Made by a program: the position numbers and the translations under genes
Shown: positions 33,823 to 45,437 of the stretch, piece by piece
Layout: the number at the start of each line of letters is the position of its first letter
Numbering within the stretch: position 1 is the stretch's first letter
The notes under the pieces: model-generated
Seen by the model: only the letters and a program-made list of their open reading frames with translations
What the model was told of the DNA's origin: nothing
The model's database searches: none
DNA from: Costus lasius
Lineage: Eukaryota; Streptophyta; Magnoliopsida; Zingiberales; Costaceae
Reading direction: 5' to 3'
Assembly: GCA_027563935.2 (NCBI GenBank)
Contig: CM050451.1
Location: 29,775,565 to 29,839,564 of the forward strand
DNA: 64,000 bases

Positions 33823-36800
33823 GAGGTTTTATGCATCGTTTTATGATTGCTTAATGCTTGGTCTTCATGTTTGATCCATACTTGCGCATATGCTTAGATC
33901 TAGATGACATGCGAAACTAACATACATCATAGTATATGTTTTTGTTGGCGCATGTATGTTGGCGCATCTATGTTTTCTTCAAAACTTCTTCTCATGCGCG
34001 ACTCTCATTAGATCTAAGAGGCGCCTGCTTTAAACCCTTAGACGGGTTATTAGTGTAGAGGGGTCCCCTTCAAGGGGGAGCGCAAGGGGGTGAAACCCTA
34101 AAGGGGCGCATATCAAGATTTTCATAGCGGAAGCTAGGGTTTCCAAAAGATCATTTGAAGAATCATATGATCAACTTGTCGAAAACTTGCAAGTATGAAT
34201 GAAAAATCATACCATAGCCATTGTGTGAGTGGTGTCTTGGAATCAAGAGAACAAAAGAGGTCTCCTCCTTGTCGTCACACACAAGATGATCAACGGCTAC
34301 TCTTTGAGATCCTTGTGCTAGCAAGTTTCTTCAAAGGTTGTCGTATGCAAGGGATGAGATGATTCTCTTTGGCCGAGAGCTCCTTGTCCGAAACCTCTCC
34401 TTCTCGTCAATCACCTCCAAGCGAAAATGCAAGGCGTTGAAGTGAAGTGAGCAACGTTACCACATGGAAGCGTTTTGTTTTCAACATTGAAAACCGCCTT
34501 CCAAAATAGGTAAGTCTCAATGGCTCATGCGTTCACATAGTGAACGTTTGAAACTTCCTTTCATTGAACCTCTCATTGAACCAAGAGTTCACATAGTGAA
34601 CCGGTTCAATTAGATTTGGTTCAAAATCCAAATTGAGCCAAGCCACTTGGTCTAGACCATATCAAACCCTAAGGTTCCAGATCTAACCGTTCATCTCCTG
34701 ATGCTCTTGATCTCACCGATCTAGCATCCACTCTCTCGATCGAAGCTTACCGATCTCAAGCCCAAATCAATCAAACATGATCAGACCAGATCTCACTCAC
34801 AATCAGAGATTAAATCCCTTTAAACTGAACCCAAAGAATTCAGTCCACACGATCTGACTTAAGTAAGCCATATCATCAAATTGTGCGACCCTAAGGGTTT
34901 CCTTTAAATGTCGGTAACGATAACTTTCGTTATCACGATCAGTGAGGGGTATCTAGCAACACATCACTGTCTCCCGAAATAAAGGAAAGAGTCTTCCAAG
35001 ACTACACCCAAACCACAGCACAAGTGTGAATCCATTCACAAGGCATACATATTTCCTTTGCCACTGGATGTTCTTATTGGACAAGCGTGTCAAGCCTGTA
35101 ACTCCAATATGATGAGCATGATTAGATCAGATGATCATAGTCACCTGGGTATGGCCATACACTTTCTCAATCATCTCATTTAGGGGGGCCCCTTTCGAAC
35201 ATCTCACTCCTTAAACAAGGAGACGGCAATCCTATATCTATCACTAGTGTCCTAACCTGACTCATGATCATTATCCAAGATAGTCTATAACCATTATGTT
35301 TCAAATGATATTGAACCACCTCAAAACAATGACAATCATCATTTAGAAACACAAGTGATCTCAAGTCAGAGGACATGTGCCACTTGTTGCAAACAAGGAT
35401 TATTCACATTGTGACAAGCAATTGAATATCCTAGTAGGGTCTGTCCAGTACATCCAATGTACCCATGTGTCTACATCTTATTCCATGCTCGAAGCATCCT
35501 ATAAGATTAGAACACATATTAGTCTCAATCATATCAAGGCTGTCTCGTGTTCACCAAGATATCTCGACTAAGGACATTAGCATGTCAGCCTAGCTGAACA
35601 GCTTTGAGACATTATTCAGAAGTACATTTATTGCTGCAGACAATGTAACAAACTGAATAACAACCGTTGCCTTTATAAACATAAGAGTTAATATACATGA
35701 TACTCATAGAATCCCTAGGCCTCAAACATTAGCCTTAAGGGCATACCCCAACAATTAGGGTTGAAGTCATCCCCTAGGTTAGATCCAAACAGTCTGATCA
35801 GATCATCTGACAGCCTTGATGGGTCGACCAGATAGCATCTGTGCGTAAGCACGAGATGGCTATAGGTCGACTGCAGACAGGCGTGTAGCGATGTCTGATT
35901 GAGACGACTAGTGAACACACATGAGTTAGGCCCGGGGTCACACCCGCTTGCCAGAACTCATGAGGGTTGTTCAGCCCTGGCGCATGCATGGTTGAACATT
36001 AGGTCGACTCAAGTCAGTTACGACTTGGTGCATGCAAGGGCAATGGATCTGACTAGGTCAGATGAGTGGATCCCTTGTAATGGACCGTTGTAAGGTAGTA
36101 GGGCCAATAAGGAAAATTAAAATTGATGCCAATGGGGTTTTCAAAATTTTATTTTCTTATGTTGGATCGCATGATGTTTGTAAGCATATGTTTGTTTATT
36201 TAATCTTGTGTGGGCTGCCCATGTTTAATGTGTGCTGTGCTGGGGCCTGCGTGCCTGGAATTTAAATGTAAATAAATATTTTTATTGTGATCTGCGCATC
36301 ACTTTTCATTTAAATTATAAAGTGTAATTGACCTGCGAGTCAATCTTGTCTAGATAGATTAATTTGTAAATTAATCAGACAAGAGCACAGAGCACACTTG
36401 GCAGAGGCGCTTGCAGCAGAGGCTTGACCAGGTGGGAGGTCCAAGGTTCGACTCTGGGACCAGGCGCATTTTCCCTGGTAGGCGCACCTGAGCTGCAGAT
36501 GGCGCCTGGGCCCTGGTTTGGGCCAGATGAGCAGCAAAAGACCCATGAAGAAAAGCAAGTGAAGACTTAAGTTTAATTTAAGGTCTAACTTAGGCTTAAT
36601 GGGCTTTTACCACATAAGATCAGCATGCTTTCTATTTATTGCTTTTATAATTAGAATTGCATGAGTTTATCTTCTGCTATCACCATAGGAATTGCATGAT
36701 AGTCAAGAAGATAAAAGACCGTTAAAATCCAACGCTAAAATATCAAGCTCGTAAGCCTTCTGACGCGAAACCTCACTGTTCTGATTATCGTTGGAGCCGT

Positions 36801-37338
36801 GTTGTACCCACTCAGTGGGCACGTCCATCTATCTTCAGACGGTGCGGGATTACACCTGCGTGTTACAGAGAAGGGATTTATCGCTTCTCGTTGCTCAGCA
36901 TAGCACGTGGTGGTCCAGGGAGTAGGTCGGGTCAGCTTGACCATGTAGGCTACATATGTGGCGCATATGGTAGCACATGGAGGCAGCCATCTGTGGGATC
37001 AGAGACTGTGTTGTACCAACTCAGTTGGCACAGTCAGCTGGATTGCCCAGATGAAGGGGAATCGCACGGGTTGGCGATTGGCTGGGACAGCCTACCAGAG
37101 ACTAGTGCTTGTACTCTCTGTGCATCTTATCTCGCCTGAGCGGGACGCGGAGACCAAGTATGAAATCTGGATCCCATCTCACTAAAAGAGTTCTACTCTT
37201 TCGGGCTGTTTTTGCTGGATTTTTCAGCCAGATAAAATAGTGAGAAAAGAATCTTTCTTAAGTCCTGGATTGATTCTGAACATTGATACTGACCTTGCTG
37301 TTCTTGCATTGTTGTAGATTCCTGCAGCAACGAACACC
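33823..37338 (+). other. Copia F leader, interrupted by solo LTR O
   Basis: Without O the leader is about 1.8 kb, collinear with that of A. No protein-like frame. It holds two hairpins with a shared TCA loop: 36807-36819 (CCCAC/GTGGG) and 37016-37028 (CCAAC/GTTGG), 210 bp apart. Confidence 0.78.
34054..35753 (-). repeat. Inverted solo LTR O (1700 bp) in F leader
   Basis: A/F-family LTR on the minus strand, flanked by a perfect ATTAG duplication (34049-34053 and 35754-35758). The 5' end is the usual TGTTGGGG, but the 3' end is CCCCTCTACA rather than GGACTTTCA, so it belongs to a different subfamily. Present before the F duplication, since copy two has it as well. Confidence 0.9.
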
Positions 37339-39750
37339 ATGAGCTTCAATGTGCGATCCCTACTGGAAAGGGAGAAGTTTGCTGGGCCGAACTTCTCAGA
37401 CTGGTACGGACACCTTAAGATTGTTCTTAAGGCAGAGAGGAAACTGTATGTCCTCGAGACGGCTATACCGCCTCAGCCGGCTCCGAACGCCGCAAGGGCG
37501 GTTCGGGATGCCTATGAAAAGCATGTCAATGATAGCATTGATGTCGCTTGCCTGATGCTAGCGTCTATGACGCCACCGCTGCAGCGTCAGCATGAGGATA
37601 TGTCTGCTATACAAATTATAGCAAACCTCAAGATGCTGTATGCTGCGCAGGCGAGGACTGAGCGCTATAATTTGACTAAGCTGTTCTTTCAGAGCAAACT
37701 GGCTGAAGGGAGCCCAGTGGGAGCTCACGTGCTCAAGATGATTGGGCACAAGGAGGCTCTAGAGAAACTGGGGCATACCATCAATCAGGAGCTTGCTGTA
37801 GACATTATTCTGCAGTCTCTCCCGCCCTCTTTCGATGCGTTCATCATTAACTTTAATATGAACAAAATCGATTGTACTCCGGCAGAGCTGCTGAATATGC
37901 TCTTGACTACTGAGGAGACTCTGAAGGGAAAGCCTTCAACCTCTGTCTTGATGTTTCCTTCAAGGAACAAGAAGAAGGGGAAGAAGGGCAAGACCCCTGT
38001 CAAGAGCTACAGCAAGGCTCTGAAGCAAAAGGTCAAGCGGTCGAAGGAATACAGATGTTTCCACTGTGGCCAGCTGGGTCACTGGAAAAAGGACTGTAAA
38101 GCGCTCCAAGGAGACAAGAGGGGAAGCATCACTTCTGGCTCAGGTATATACGTGACGGAAGTCATGGTTTCATCTTCTTCTATTTCATGGGTGTTGGACA
38201 CTGCATGTGGAGTTCACATTTGTTCAAATGTACAGGAACTCAAGAGAAGAAGACAGGTGGGACAGCATGAGGTGGACCTACGAGTTGGAAACGGGGCACG
38301 GGTTGCTGCTGTTGCTGTAGGAGACTATTTCATCTCTTTACCATCTGGACTTGTATTGGAACTAGACAATTGTTACTTTGTTCCCAGCATTACTAAAAAT
38401 ATTATCTCCATTCTTGCTCTTGTCAGGAAGGGGTTTTCCTTTGAATGCAATATTTCAAAGTGTGTTCTTTCTTTAGATAATATTGTTTATGCTACTGGTT
38501 CAATTAACAATGGGTTATTCATGTTGGACATGGAATGTTCTATACACAATATTGATAATAAGAAAGCCAAATATGCTGATGACAGCACCTTGCTATGGCA
38601 TAGTCGTTTAGGTCATATTAACAAGAAACGCATTAAGCGGTTGCATGATTATGGACTGCTGGGATCATTCTCCTATGAGGAGATTGATACATGCAAAGCT
38701 TGTTTGATGGGCAAAATGACGAAGTCGCTTTTTCCTCATAAAGGTCAAAGGACTTCAGGTTTACTTGACCTTATACACAGTGATGTATGTGGGCCTTTTA
38801 GTAAACAATCCAGAGGTGGCTATCAGTACTTCATTACCTTCACTGATGATTTCAGTAGATATGGGTATGTCTATCTTATGAGACATAAAAGTGAATCTTT
38901 TGACAAGTTCAAAGAGTTCAAGAATGAAGTACAGAATCAGCTTGGCCGAAATATCAAGGCACTTCGTTCTGATCGAGGTGGAGAATACCTAAGTCGAGAG
39001 TTTACTGACTATCTGAAGGAGTGTGGGATTATCTCACAGCTCACTCCGCCAGGAACACCGCAATGGAATGGTGTGTCCGAGAGGAGAAATAGAACGTTAC
39101 TTGATATGGTTCATTCTATGATGAGTCAGGCTACTCTACCTTACTCCTTTTGGGGATTTGCACTGGAGACAGCTGCAAAGGTACTAAACCGAGTGCCATC
39201 CAAGGCAGTTTCAAAGACCCCATATGAATTATGGTATGGGAAACAGCCTAGCTTGACATTTATCAGGATCTGGGGCTGCGAGGCTTATGTCAAAAAGCTC
39301 GCCTCTGGAAAACTAGAGAGCAGATCTGAGAAATGTATCTTTGTCGGTTACCCTAAGGAAACTAAGGGTTATTATTTCTACGATCCCAAAGAGAACAAGG
39401 TGTTTGTTGCTCGGACGGCCATATTTCTTGAGAAGGAGTTTCTTCTGCAAGAGGCCAGTGGGAGAGAAATAAAGCTGGATGAGAATCCAGAGGAAGGACA
39501 AAGTGGTCAAGCACAGTTGGATGAGCCTGAGCCGGTAGAACAGGTTACTGAACAACCTGAGGCTCAGATATCACGGGAACCGCGAAGATCGGGAAGGATC
39601 CGTCGACAGCCTGAGCGCTATGACGGAGTCTACATCATTGATAATGATGAACCCCTCACTTATGCGGATGCGGTCAGTGGACCGGATTCAGCGAGATGGC
39701 TTGAAGCTATGCGCGCCGAGATGGACTCCATGTCAGATAACCAAGTCTAG
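37339..39750 (+). CDS. Copia F gag-protease-integrase
   Basis: 803 codons from ATG 37339, shortly after GTTGTAGATTCCTGC. Gag occupies 1-235 (LEREKFAGPNFSDWYGHLK; SKLAEGSPVGAHVLKMIG; DIILQSLPPSFDAFI), with an intact CCHC knuckle 240-253 (CFHCGQLGHWKKDC). Protease DTACG is at 287-291, gag-pre-integrase at about 400-460, the integrase zinc site is H421, H426, C452, C455, and the DDE residues are D482 (SDVCGPF), D545 (SDRGGEY) and E581 (SERRN). The linker RRSGRIRRQPERYDG leads to RT. The frame stops at TAG 39748-39750 in NQV-stop-DLV, where A and G have TGG (tryptophan), a single G-to-A change. It is the only copia copy here with complete gag motifs. Confidence 0.94.
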   Translation: MSFNVRSLLEREKFAGPNFSDWYGHLKIVLKAERKLYVLETAIPPQPAPNAARAVRDAYEKHVNDSIDVACLMLASMTPPLQRQHEDMSAIQIIANLKMLYAAQARTERYNLTKLFFQSKLAEGSPVGAHVLKMIGHKEALEKLGHTINQELAVDIILQSLPPSFDAFIINFNMNKIDCTPAELLNMLLTTEETLKGKPSTSVLMFPSRNKKKGKKGKTPVKSYSKALKQKVKRSKEYRCFHCGQLGHWKKDCKALQGDKRGSITSGSGIYVTEVMVSSSSISWVLDTACGVHICSNVQELKRRRQVGQHEVDLRVGNGARVAAVAVGDYFISLPSGLVLELDNCYFVPSITKNIISILALVRKGFSFECNISKCVLSLDNIVYATGSINNGLFMLDMECSIHNIDNKKAKYADDSTLLWHSRLGHINKKRIKRLHDYGLLGSFSYEEIDTCKACLMGKMTKSLFPHKGQRTSGLLDLIHSDVCGPFSKQSRGGYQYFITFTDDFSRYGYVYLMRHKSESFDKFKEFKNEVQNQLGRNIKALRSDRGGEYLSREFTDYLKECGIISQLTPPGTPQWNGVSERRNRTLLDMVHSMMSQATLPYSFWGFALETAAKVLNRVPSKAVSKTPYELWYGKQPSLTFIRIWGCEAYVKKLASGKLESRSEKCIFVGYPKETKGYYFYDPKENKVFVARTAIFLEKEFLLQEASGREIKLDENPEEGQSGQAQLDEPEPVEQVTEQPEAQISREPRRSGRIRRQPERYDGVYIIDNDEPLTYADAVSGPDSARWLEAMRAEMDSMSDNQV

Positions 39751-41223
39751 GATTTGGTTGATCTGCCTCCGGGAGTTATCCCTATAGGCTGTAAATGGAT
39801 CTTCAAGAAGAAGATTGACATGGATGGTAACGTGGTTACCTATAAAGGCAGGCTAGTTGCGAAAGGTTTCAAACAAATCTACGGGATAGATTATGATGAA
39901 ACTTTCTCACCTGTAGCTATGTTTAAGTCTATTCGGATTCTTTTCGCGATAGCAGCATATTATGATTATGAGATCTGGCAAATGGATGTGAAGACAGCTT
40001 TCCTTAATGGAAATCTGGATGAGGATGTGTATATGACACAACCAGAAGGTTTCACTAATCCATCAGATCGTCATAAAATATGCAAGTTAAAGAAGTCTAT
40101 TTATGGACTTAAACAAGCATCGAGAAGCTGGAATATTCGTTTTGATGAATCAATCTCTGAATTTGGTTTCATCAAGAACGAGGATGACCCGTGTGTATAT
40201 AAGAGGTTTAGTGGGAGCGTGATTACTTTCCTAGTCCTCTACGTCGATGATATCTTGATCATTGGAAACGATATTCCTGAAATGCATGCGGTTAAAGCAT
40301 GGTTAAGAAAATATTTCCAGATGAAAGATTTAGGAGAAACAGCCTATGTATTAGGTGTGAAGATCTACAGGGATAGATCTAAGAGGCTTCTCGGGCTGTG
40401 CCAGAGTACTTACATCGATAAAGTCCTGGAGAGATTTCATTTAGAGAATTCTAAAAGAGGATATCTTCCAGTCAGACATGGTCTGAATCTTTCGAAGAGT
40501 CAGTGTCCACAAACACAGACTGAGAAAGATGAAATGGACAATACGCCTTATGCTTCGGCTATTGGATCCATTATGTATGCGATGTTGTGTACTCGCCCAG
40601 ACGTCGCTTACGGGTTAAGCGTGACCAGTCGGTTCCAAAGTAATCCAGGTATGGCGCACTGGATTGCAGTCAAGAACATTTTAAAATATCTTCGGAGGAC
40701 CAAAGATATGTTCTTGGTGTATGGTGGTCAGGAAGAACTCAGTATAGAAGGATATACTGACGCTTCATTCCAGTCTGACCAGGATGATTTCCGATCGCAA
40801 TCAGGCTATGTTTTTAGCTTGAATGGAGGAGCAGTGGTGTGGAAAAGTTTCAAACAGTCAATCATTGCTGATTCCACAACAGAAGCCGAGTATGTTGCAG
40901 CCTCGGAAGCATCCAAGGAGGCAGTGTGGATTCGTAAGTTCGTTCAAGAACTTGGTGTTGTTCCTTCGAGTGCAGATCCTTTGGTTATCTTCTGTGATAA
41001 CACTGGAGCAATTGCACAAGCAAAGGAACCACGGTCGCACCAGAAGTCCAAGCACATACAGAGACGGTTTCACTTGATCAGGGAGATCATAGATCGTGGC
41101 GAGATCAAAGTCTGCAAGGTTCATACAGATGACAATCTGGCAGACCCGCTTACCAAGCCTCTGGCGCAGCAGAAGCATGAGAAGCACTATAATAATATGG
41201 GTTTGAGATTTCTCAACCATTAG
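39751..41223 (+). CDS. Copia F RT-RNase H (after the amber codon)
   Basis: Same frame as the preceding gene. RT has GCKWIFKKKIDMDGN, DETFSPVA, QMDVKTAFLNG, SIYGLKQASRSWN and the catalytic YVDDILIIGND. RNase H has YTDASFQS, DSTTEAEYVAASEASKE, FCDNTGAIAQA and HIQRRFHLIREII. It ends at 41221-41223, 9 bp before the polypurine tract AAGTGGGAGAT (41233-41243). No other break is seen. In this copy it would need readthrough of the upstream TAG or complementation in trans. Confidence 0.94.
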   Translation, partial: DLVDLPPGVIPIGCKWIFKKKIDMDGNVVTYKGRLVAKGFKQIYGIDYDETFSPVAMFKSIRILFAIAAYYDYEIWQMDVKTAFLNGNLDEDVYMTQPEGFTNPSDRHKICKLKKSIYGLKQASRSWNIRFDESISEFGFIKNEDDPCVYKRFSGSVITFLVLYVDDILIIGNDIPEMHAVKAWLRKYFQMKDLGETAYVLGVKIYRDRSKRLLGLCQSTYIDKVLERFHLENSKRGYLPVRHGLNLSKSQCPQTQTEKDEMDNTPYASAIGSIMYAMLCTRPDVAYGLSVTSRFQSNPGMAHWIAVKNILKYLRRTKDMFLVYGGQEELSIEGYTDASFQSDQDDFRSQSGYVFSLNGGAVVWKSFKQSIIADSTTEAEYVAASEASKEAVWIRKFVQELGVVPSSADPLVIFCDNTGAIAQAKEPRSHQKSKHIQRRFHLIREIIDRGEIKVCKVHTDDNLADPLTKPLAQQKHEKHYNNMGLRFLNH

Positions 41224-41243
41224 ATTAAGTGCAAGTGGGAGAT

Positions 41244-42923
41244 TGTTGGGGTATGCCCTTAAGGCTAATGTTTGAGGCCTTGGGATTGTAACAGTATCAT
41301 GTATAAACTCTTATGTTTATAAAGGCAATGGTTGTTATTCAGTTTGTTATATTATCTGCTGCAATACATATACTTCTGAATAATGTCTCAATGCTGTTCA
41401 GCTGGGCTGACATGCAGTAAAGTCCTTAGTCGATATATCTTGGCGAACATGAGACAGCCTTGATATGATTGAGACTAATATGTGTTCTAATCTTATAGGA
41501 TGCTTCGAGCATGGAATAAGATGTAGACTCATGGGTACATTGGATGTACTGGACAGACCCTACTAGGATATTCAATTGCTTGTCACAATGTGAATAATCC
41601 TTGATTGCAACAAGTGGCACATTTCCTCTGACTTGAGATCACTTGTGTTTCTAAATGATGATTGTCATTGTTTTGAGGTAGTTCAATATCATTTGAAACA
41701 TAATGGTTATAGACTATCTTGGATGGTGAGCTTGAGTCAGGTTAGGCACTAGTGATAGATAAAGGATTGCCGTCTCCTTAATTGGAGTGTGATGTTCTAA
41801 AGGGGCCCCCCTCTGTATGAGATGATTGAGAAAGTGTATGGCCATACCCAGGTGACAGTGTTCATCTGATCTAATCATGCTCATCATATTGGAGCTACAA
41901 GCTTGACACGCTTGTCCAATAAGAACATCCAGTGGCAAAGGAAATTTGCATGCCTTGTGAATTGGATTCACACTTGTGCTGTGGTTTGGGTGTAGTCTTG
42001 GAAGACTCTTTCCTTTATATCGGGAGACAGTGATGTGTTGCTAGATACCCCTCACTGATCGTGATAACGTAAGTTATCGTTACCGACATTTAAAGGAAAC
42101 CCTTAGGGTCGCACAATTTGATGATATGGCTTACTTAAGTCAGATCGTGTGGACTGAATTGTTTGGGTTCAGTTTAAAGGGATTTAGTCTCTGATTGTAA
42201 GTGAGATCTAGTCTGATCATGTTTGATTGATTAGGGCTTGAGATCGGTAAGCTTCGATTGAGAGAATAGATGCTAGATCAGTGAGATCAGGAGCATCAAG
42301 AGATCAATGGTCAGATCTTAAGCCTTAGGGGTTTATTATAATCTGGACTAATTGCTTGGTTTATTTGGTTATTGAACCAAATCGATTTGAACCAGCTCAT
42401 TGGATGAGCGTATGGTTCAAGTTGGCATTTGCGATTGGGGTCACTTGAACGTTGAGATGGTTTTGCTATTTTTAGATAGCATGTCACAACGTGAACACAT
42501 CTCTCTCACGTCGCCCCTCTCTCGCCCTGTTGTCGCCGTTTTGCCTTTGGCTCTTCACACATTCGTGTGAGAAAAGGTGGTAGACGAAAGAAGAAAAAAA
42601 TCGCCAAGCAAGGAAAGCTCTCTCTTCCCTTCAAACGATCAAAGACACCTTGGACGATCCTTGCTAGCACAAGGGACGACAAGAAGGAGCAAGCCGTTGA
42701 TCATCTTGTGTGTGACGATTTGGAGGAGACCTCTTTTGTTCTCTTGCTTCCAAGGCGCCATCTAGAAATGGCCATGGTATGAATCGCATTCTTTCTTGCA
42801 TTCAAAAGTTTTAATGTTGATCATAATACATGCATCGATCCCATGAAACCCTAGTATCCGCTGCCCATGTTTTGTATGCGCCACTTTAGGGTTTCGGCCC
42901 CCCTTATTGAAAGGGGACTTTCA
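41244..42923 (+). repeat. Copia F LTR 2 (middle LTR)
   Basis: 1680 bp, no difference from LTR 1 found by eye. It serves as 3' LTR of the first unit and 5' LTR of the second; a primer site and leader follow instead of flanking DNA. Confidence 0.92.
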
Positions 42924-43168
42924 ATTGCTATCAGAGCGAGGTTTTATGCATCGTTTTATGATTGCTTAATGCTTGGTCTTCATGTTTGATCCATACTTGC
43001 GCATATGCTTAGATCTAGATGACATGCGAAACTAACATACATCATAGTATATGTTTTTGTTGGCGCATGTATGTTGGCGCATCTATGTTTTCTTCAAAAC
43101 TTCTTCTCATGCGCGACTCTCATTAGATCTAAGAGGCGCCTGCTTTAAACCCTTAGACGGGTTATTAG
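42924..43168 (+). other. Second copy of F leader start
   Basis: Repeats 33809-34053, including the mismatched primer site (42926-42937) and the left ATTAG copy (43164-43168). Confidence 0.9.
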
Positions 43169-43330
43169 TGTAGAGGGGTCCCCTTCAAGGGGGAGCGCAA
43201 GGGGGTGAAACCCTAAAGGGGCGCATATCAAGATTTTCATAGCGGAAGCTAGGGTTTCCAAAAGATCATTTGAAGAATCATATGATCAACTTGTCGAAAA
43301 CTTGCAAGTATGAATGAAAAATCATACCAT
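43169..43330 (-). repeat. Second copy of inverted LTR O, first part
   Basis: Repeats 34054-34215. Broken at ACCAT (43326-43330) by solo LTR N; continues at 46274. Confidence 0.9.
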
Positions 43331-44670
43331 TGTAAGATCCAAGGATCTTAAGTCCTGGTAAGTATTATTTTGATTTAAATAAAATCATTGACTGTGATAT
43401 TTTATTCTGATTTAAATAAAATTATTGGTTGTTAATTCATAGTGTTAATTTGTAATTAATTAACTAGAGCTTATTGGTTGTTAATTTTAAGTTAATTAAT
43501 TAGAGCTTATTGGTTAATTAATTAGACCTTATTGGATATTAATTAAAACCTTATTGGATTTTCGTTTAAGTGAATGGTTAATTGTTAGTTAATGGTTATT
43601 AACTATGGGTTTTGAGTTTTAAAATTCGAAATTAATTAGTTAGTGGGTTAAACCCTATTTGGATTAATTGGTTAGCGGGTTTAAAAGTTAAAAATCGAAA
43701 ATCTAAGAGGTGGACGGCTAGGGCAAAGAAGTTGGCGATTTTCTTGAAGGCTTGGGCGCTTCTTGAAGGCTTGGGCGATTCTTGGAGGTTTGGAGGCGTT
43801 TCTTTTCCATTGTTGGCGTCTTTCTAGGATCACTTCAAGGCTTTAGACGAAAATTTTGGAGAGATCTTCATCTTGGTATTCTCGGTTCAAGGTGAGTGGA
43901 TGTTCTCCTTCACCTAGTTCACGAAAATTGGATGCATTGCTTGTTTTAGAGAAGATTAATGCATAGGAGTATGGCATGATCTCTTAATTTCAATTGTACA
44001 TGTTTTCCTTGTTTTTCCCAAATTTTCGAAACCCTAGCTTGCATGAAAATTAGGGCTTTTCGTTTTTAAGACTCTTAATCCTAAATTGGACCTTGATTAA
44101 ACATGTATGTAGCTTTAGAATTTCAATTGCATGAAAATTAGGATTTGAAGGAGAATTTCGACCCTTCTTCATGAAGTTACGTCCAAATGCATGGGTAAAA
44201 ATTGGGGAAAACTTGATATTCATGAAATTAGGTATATGAGGATTCTACTGTATTTTTTTGGGAATTTTTAGAAATAAAAGTTTCTGTTGACTGAAATTGA
44301 CCTAGGGGTAATTCAGTAAATTTCCTAGTTAAAATTGGGGAAAACTTGAAATTACGAATCTAGGGATCATGAGGGACGTAATGAATATTTTTACGAAATT
44401 TTTGGATAACTTTTCTTGTATGACTTAAACTTTGAACTAGGGGTATTTCTGTCTTTTGTTATCAGAACTAGTAGAAAACTATGAATATGTGATATTCTGC
44501 ATTTATGTTAATTGTGAACGAAATTTAGTGAATTTTCTGTATTATTATGTATTTTTAATTGAATGGTGTATGCAGAAAGTAATGACATGAAATATTGATT
44601 GATAACTTTGGGTAATAACATAGCAAGGTTAGACTGAACTAATCAGCATGAAACCTAAGGACTACACTAC

Positions 44671-44800
44671 TATGTGATTATGTGATATTTGAATATTATG
44701 TGATTATGTGATTTTTGAATATTATGTGATTATGTGATTTTTGAATATTATGTGGTTATGTGATTTTTGAATAGTAGGTGGTTATGTGATTTCAAATATT
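44671..44800 (+). repeat. 26-bp tandem repeat in LTR N (about 5 copies)
   Basis: Unit TATGTGATTATGTGATTTTT plus GAATAT, starting at 44671, 44697, 44723, 44749 and 44775; the last copies are diverged. Each unit holds two ATGTGATT steps. Confidence 0.88.
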
Positions 44801-44916
44801 ATGTGTTGTGATCATGGAATGGTTAGGACTAAGGCTAAGTGTAACTGTGTACTCAAGGGGATAGTCTATATGTGATATGTTAAGGGTTTGAATTTCAGCC
44901 TTGTATTGTGATATGT

Positions 44917-45004
44917 GAGGGGGTTGTTGTTCAGCCTGCCTTATGTGATTATTGTGATAAAAGAGGGGGTTGTTGTTCAGCCTGCCTGTTGTGATTATTG
45001 TGAT
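44917..45004 (+). repeat. 46-bp tandem repeat in LTR N (about 2 copies)
   Basis: GAGGGGGTTGTTGTTCAGCC with its downstream TGTGATTATTGTGAT recurs at 44917 and 44963. Confidence 0.85.
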
Positions 45005-45114
45005 GACTATCCTAGAGTCTAGTTGACACTTAGGAGTCCACCGTTGTGAAATAAGATATAAGATGTGTCTGTTGTCCAGTAGGAACCTTTTGGGAGAACG
45101 GGTTTTGACGCAAA

Positions 45115-45308
45115 GTGCCATGTCTTGGTCGGACAGGGGCCACCTCTTGATGTCTTCACTCTTTTTTTTTTTGTGATATGGGGTGTCGTAGAGCAAAGTG
45201 CCACGTCGTGACCCGGCGGGGGCCACCTCTTGAATCTACACACTATCCATCGATGTGTTATGGGGTGTTTTAGAGCAAAGTGCCACGTCGTGACCTGGCG
45301 GGGGCCAC
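45115..45308 (+). repeat. Three tandem 29-nt hairpin units in LTR N
   Basis: Units at 45115-45143, 45198-45226 and 45280-45308, each exactly 29 nt, homologous to the units of D. Stems in the sense strand are TGTC/GACA, CGTC/GGCG and CGTC/GGCG; the last two pair only if a G-U wobble is allowed, which suggests the RNA form. Confidence 0.83.
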
Positions 45309-45437
45309 CTCTTGATTCTACTCACTGTCCATGTTTATATGTTGCATGAAATTTTGCAGTCTCCCAGTGCTTAGGCCAAAGCCGGGTTAGACCATAATGG
45401 TCACTACTGAATATGCTGGACAACTAGGTTAATTAAG

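Noticed and set aside
39748..39753. Conserved amber readthrough site between integrase and RT of copia F
   Set aside because: A, G and H have TGG at this codon, so the TAG is private to F and not a family feature.
44671..44800. Possible CRISPR-like or satellite array
   Set aside because: Contiguous 26-bp units without spacers, inside a plant LTR; it is an ordinary LTR tandem repeat.
44792..45226. 144-codon minus-strand frame in solo LTR N
   Set aside because: It runs across tandem repeats and the hairpin array; composition is repeat-driven.
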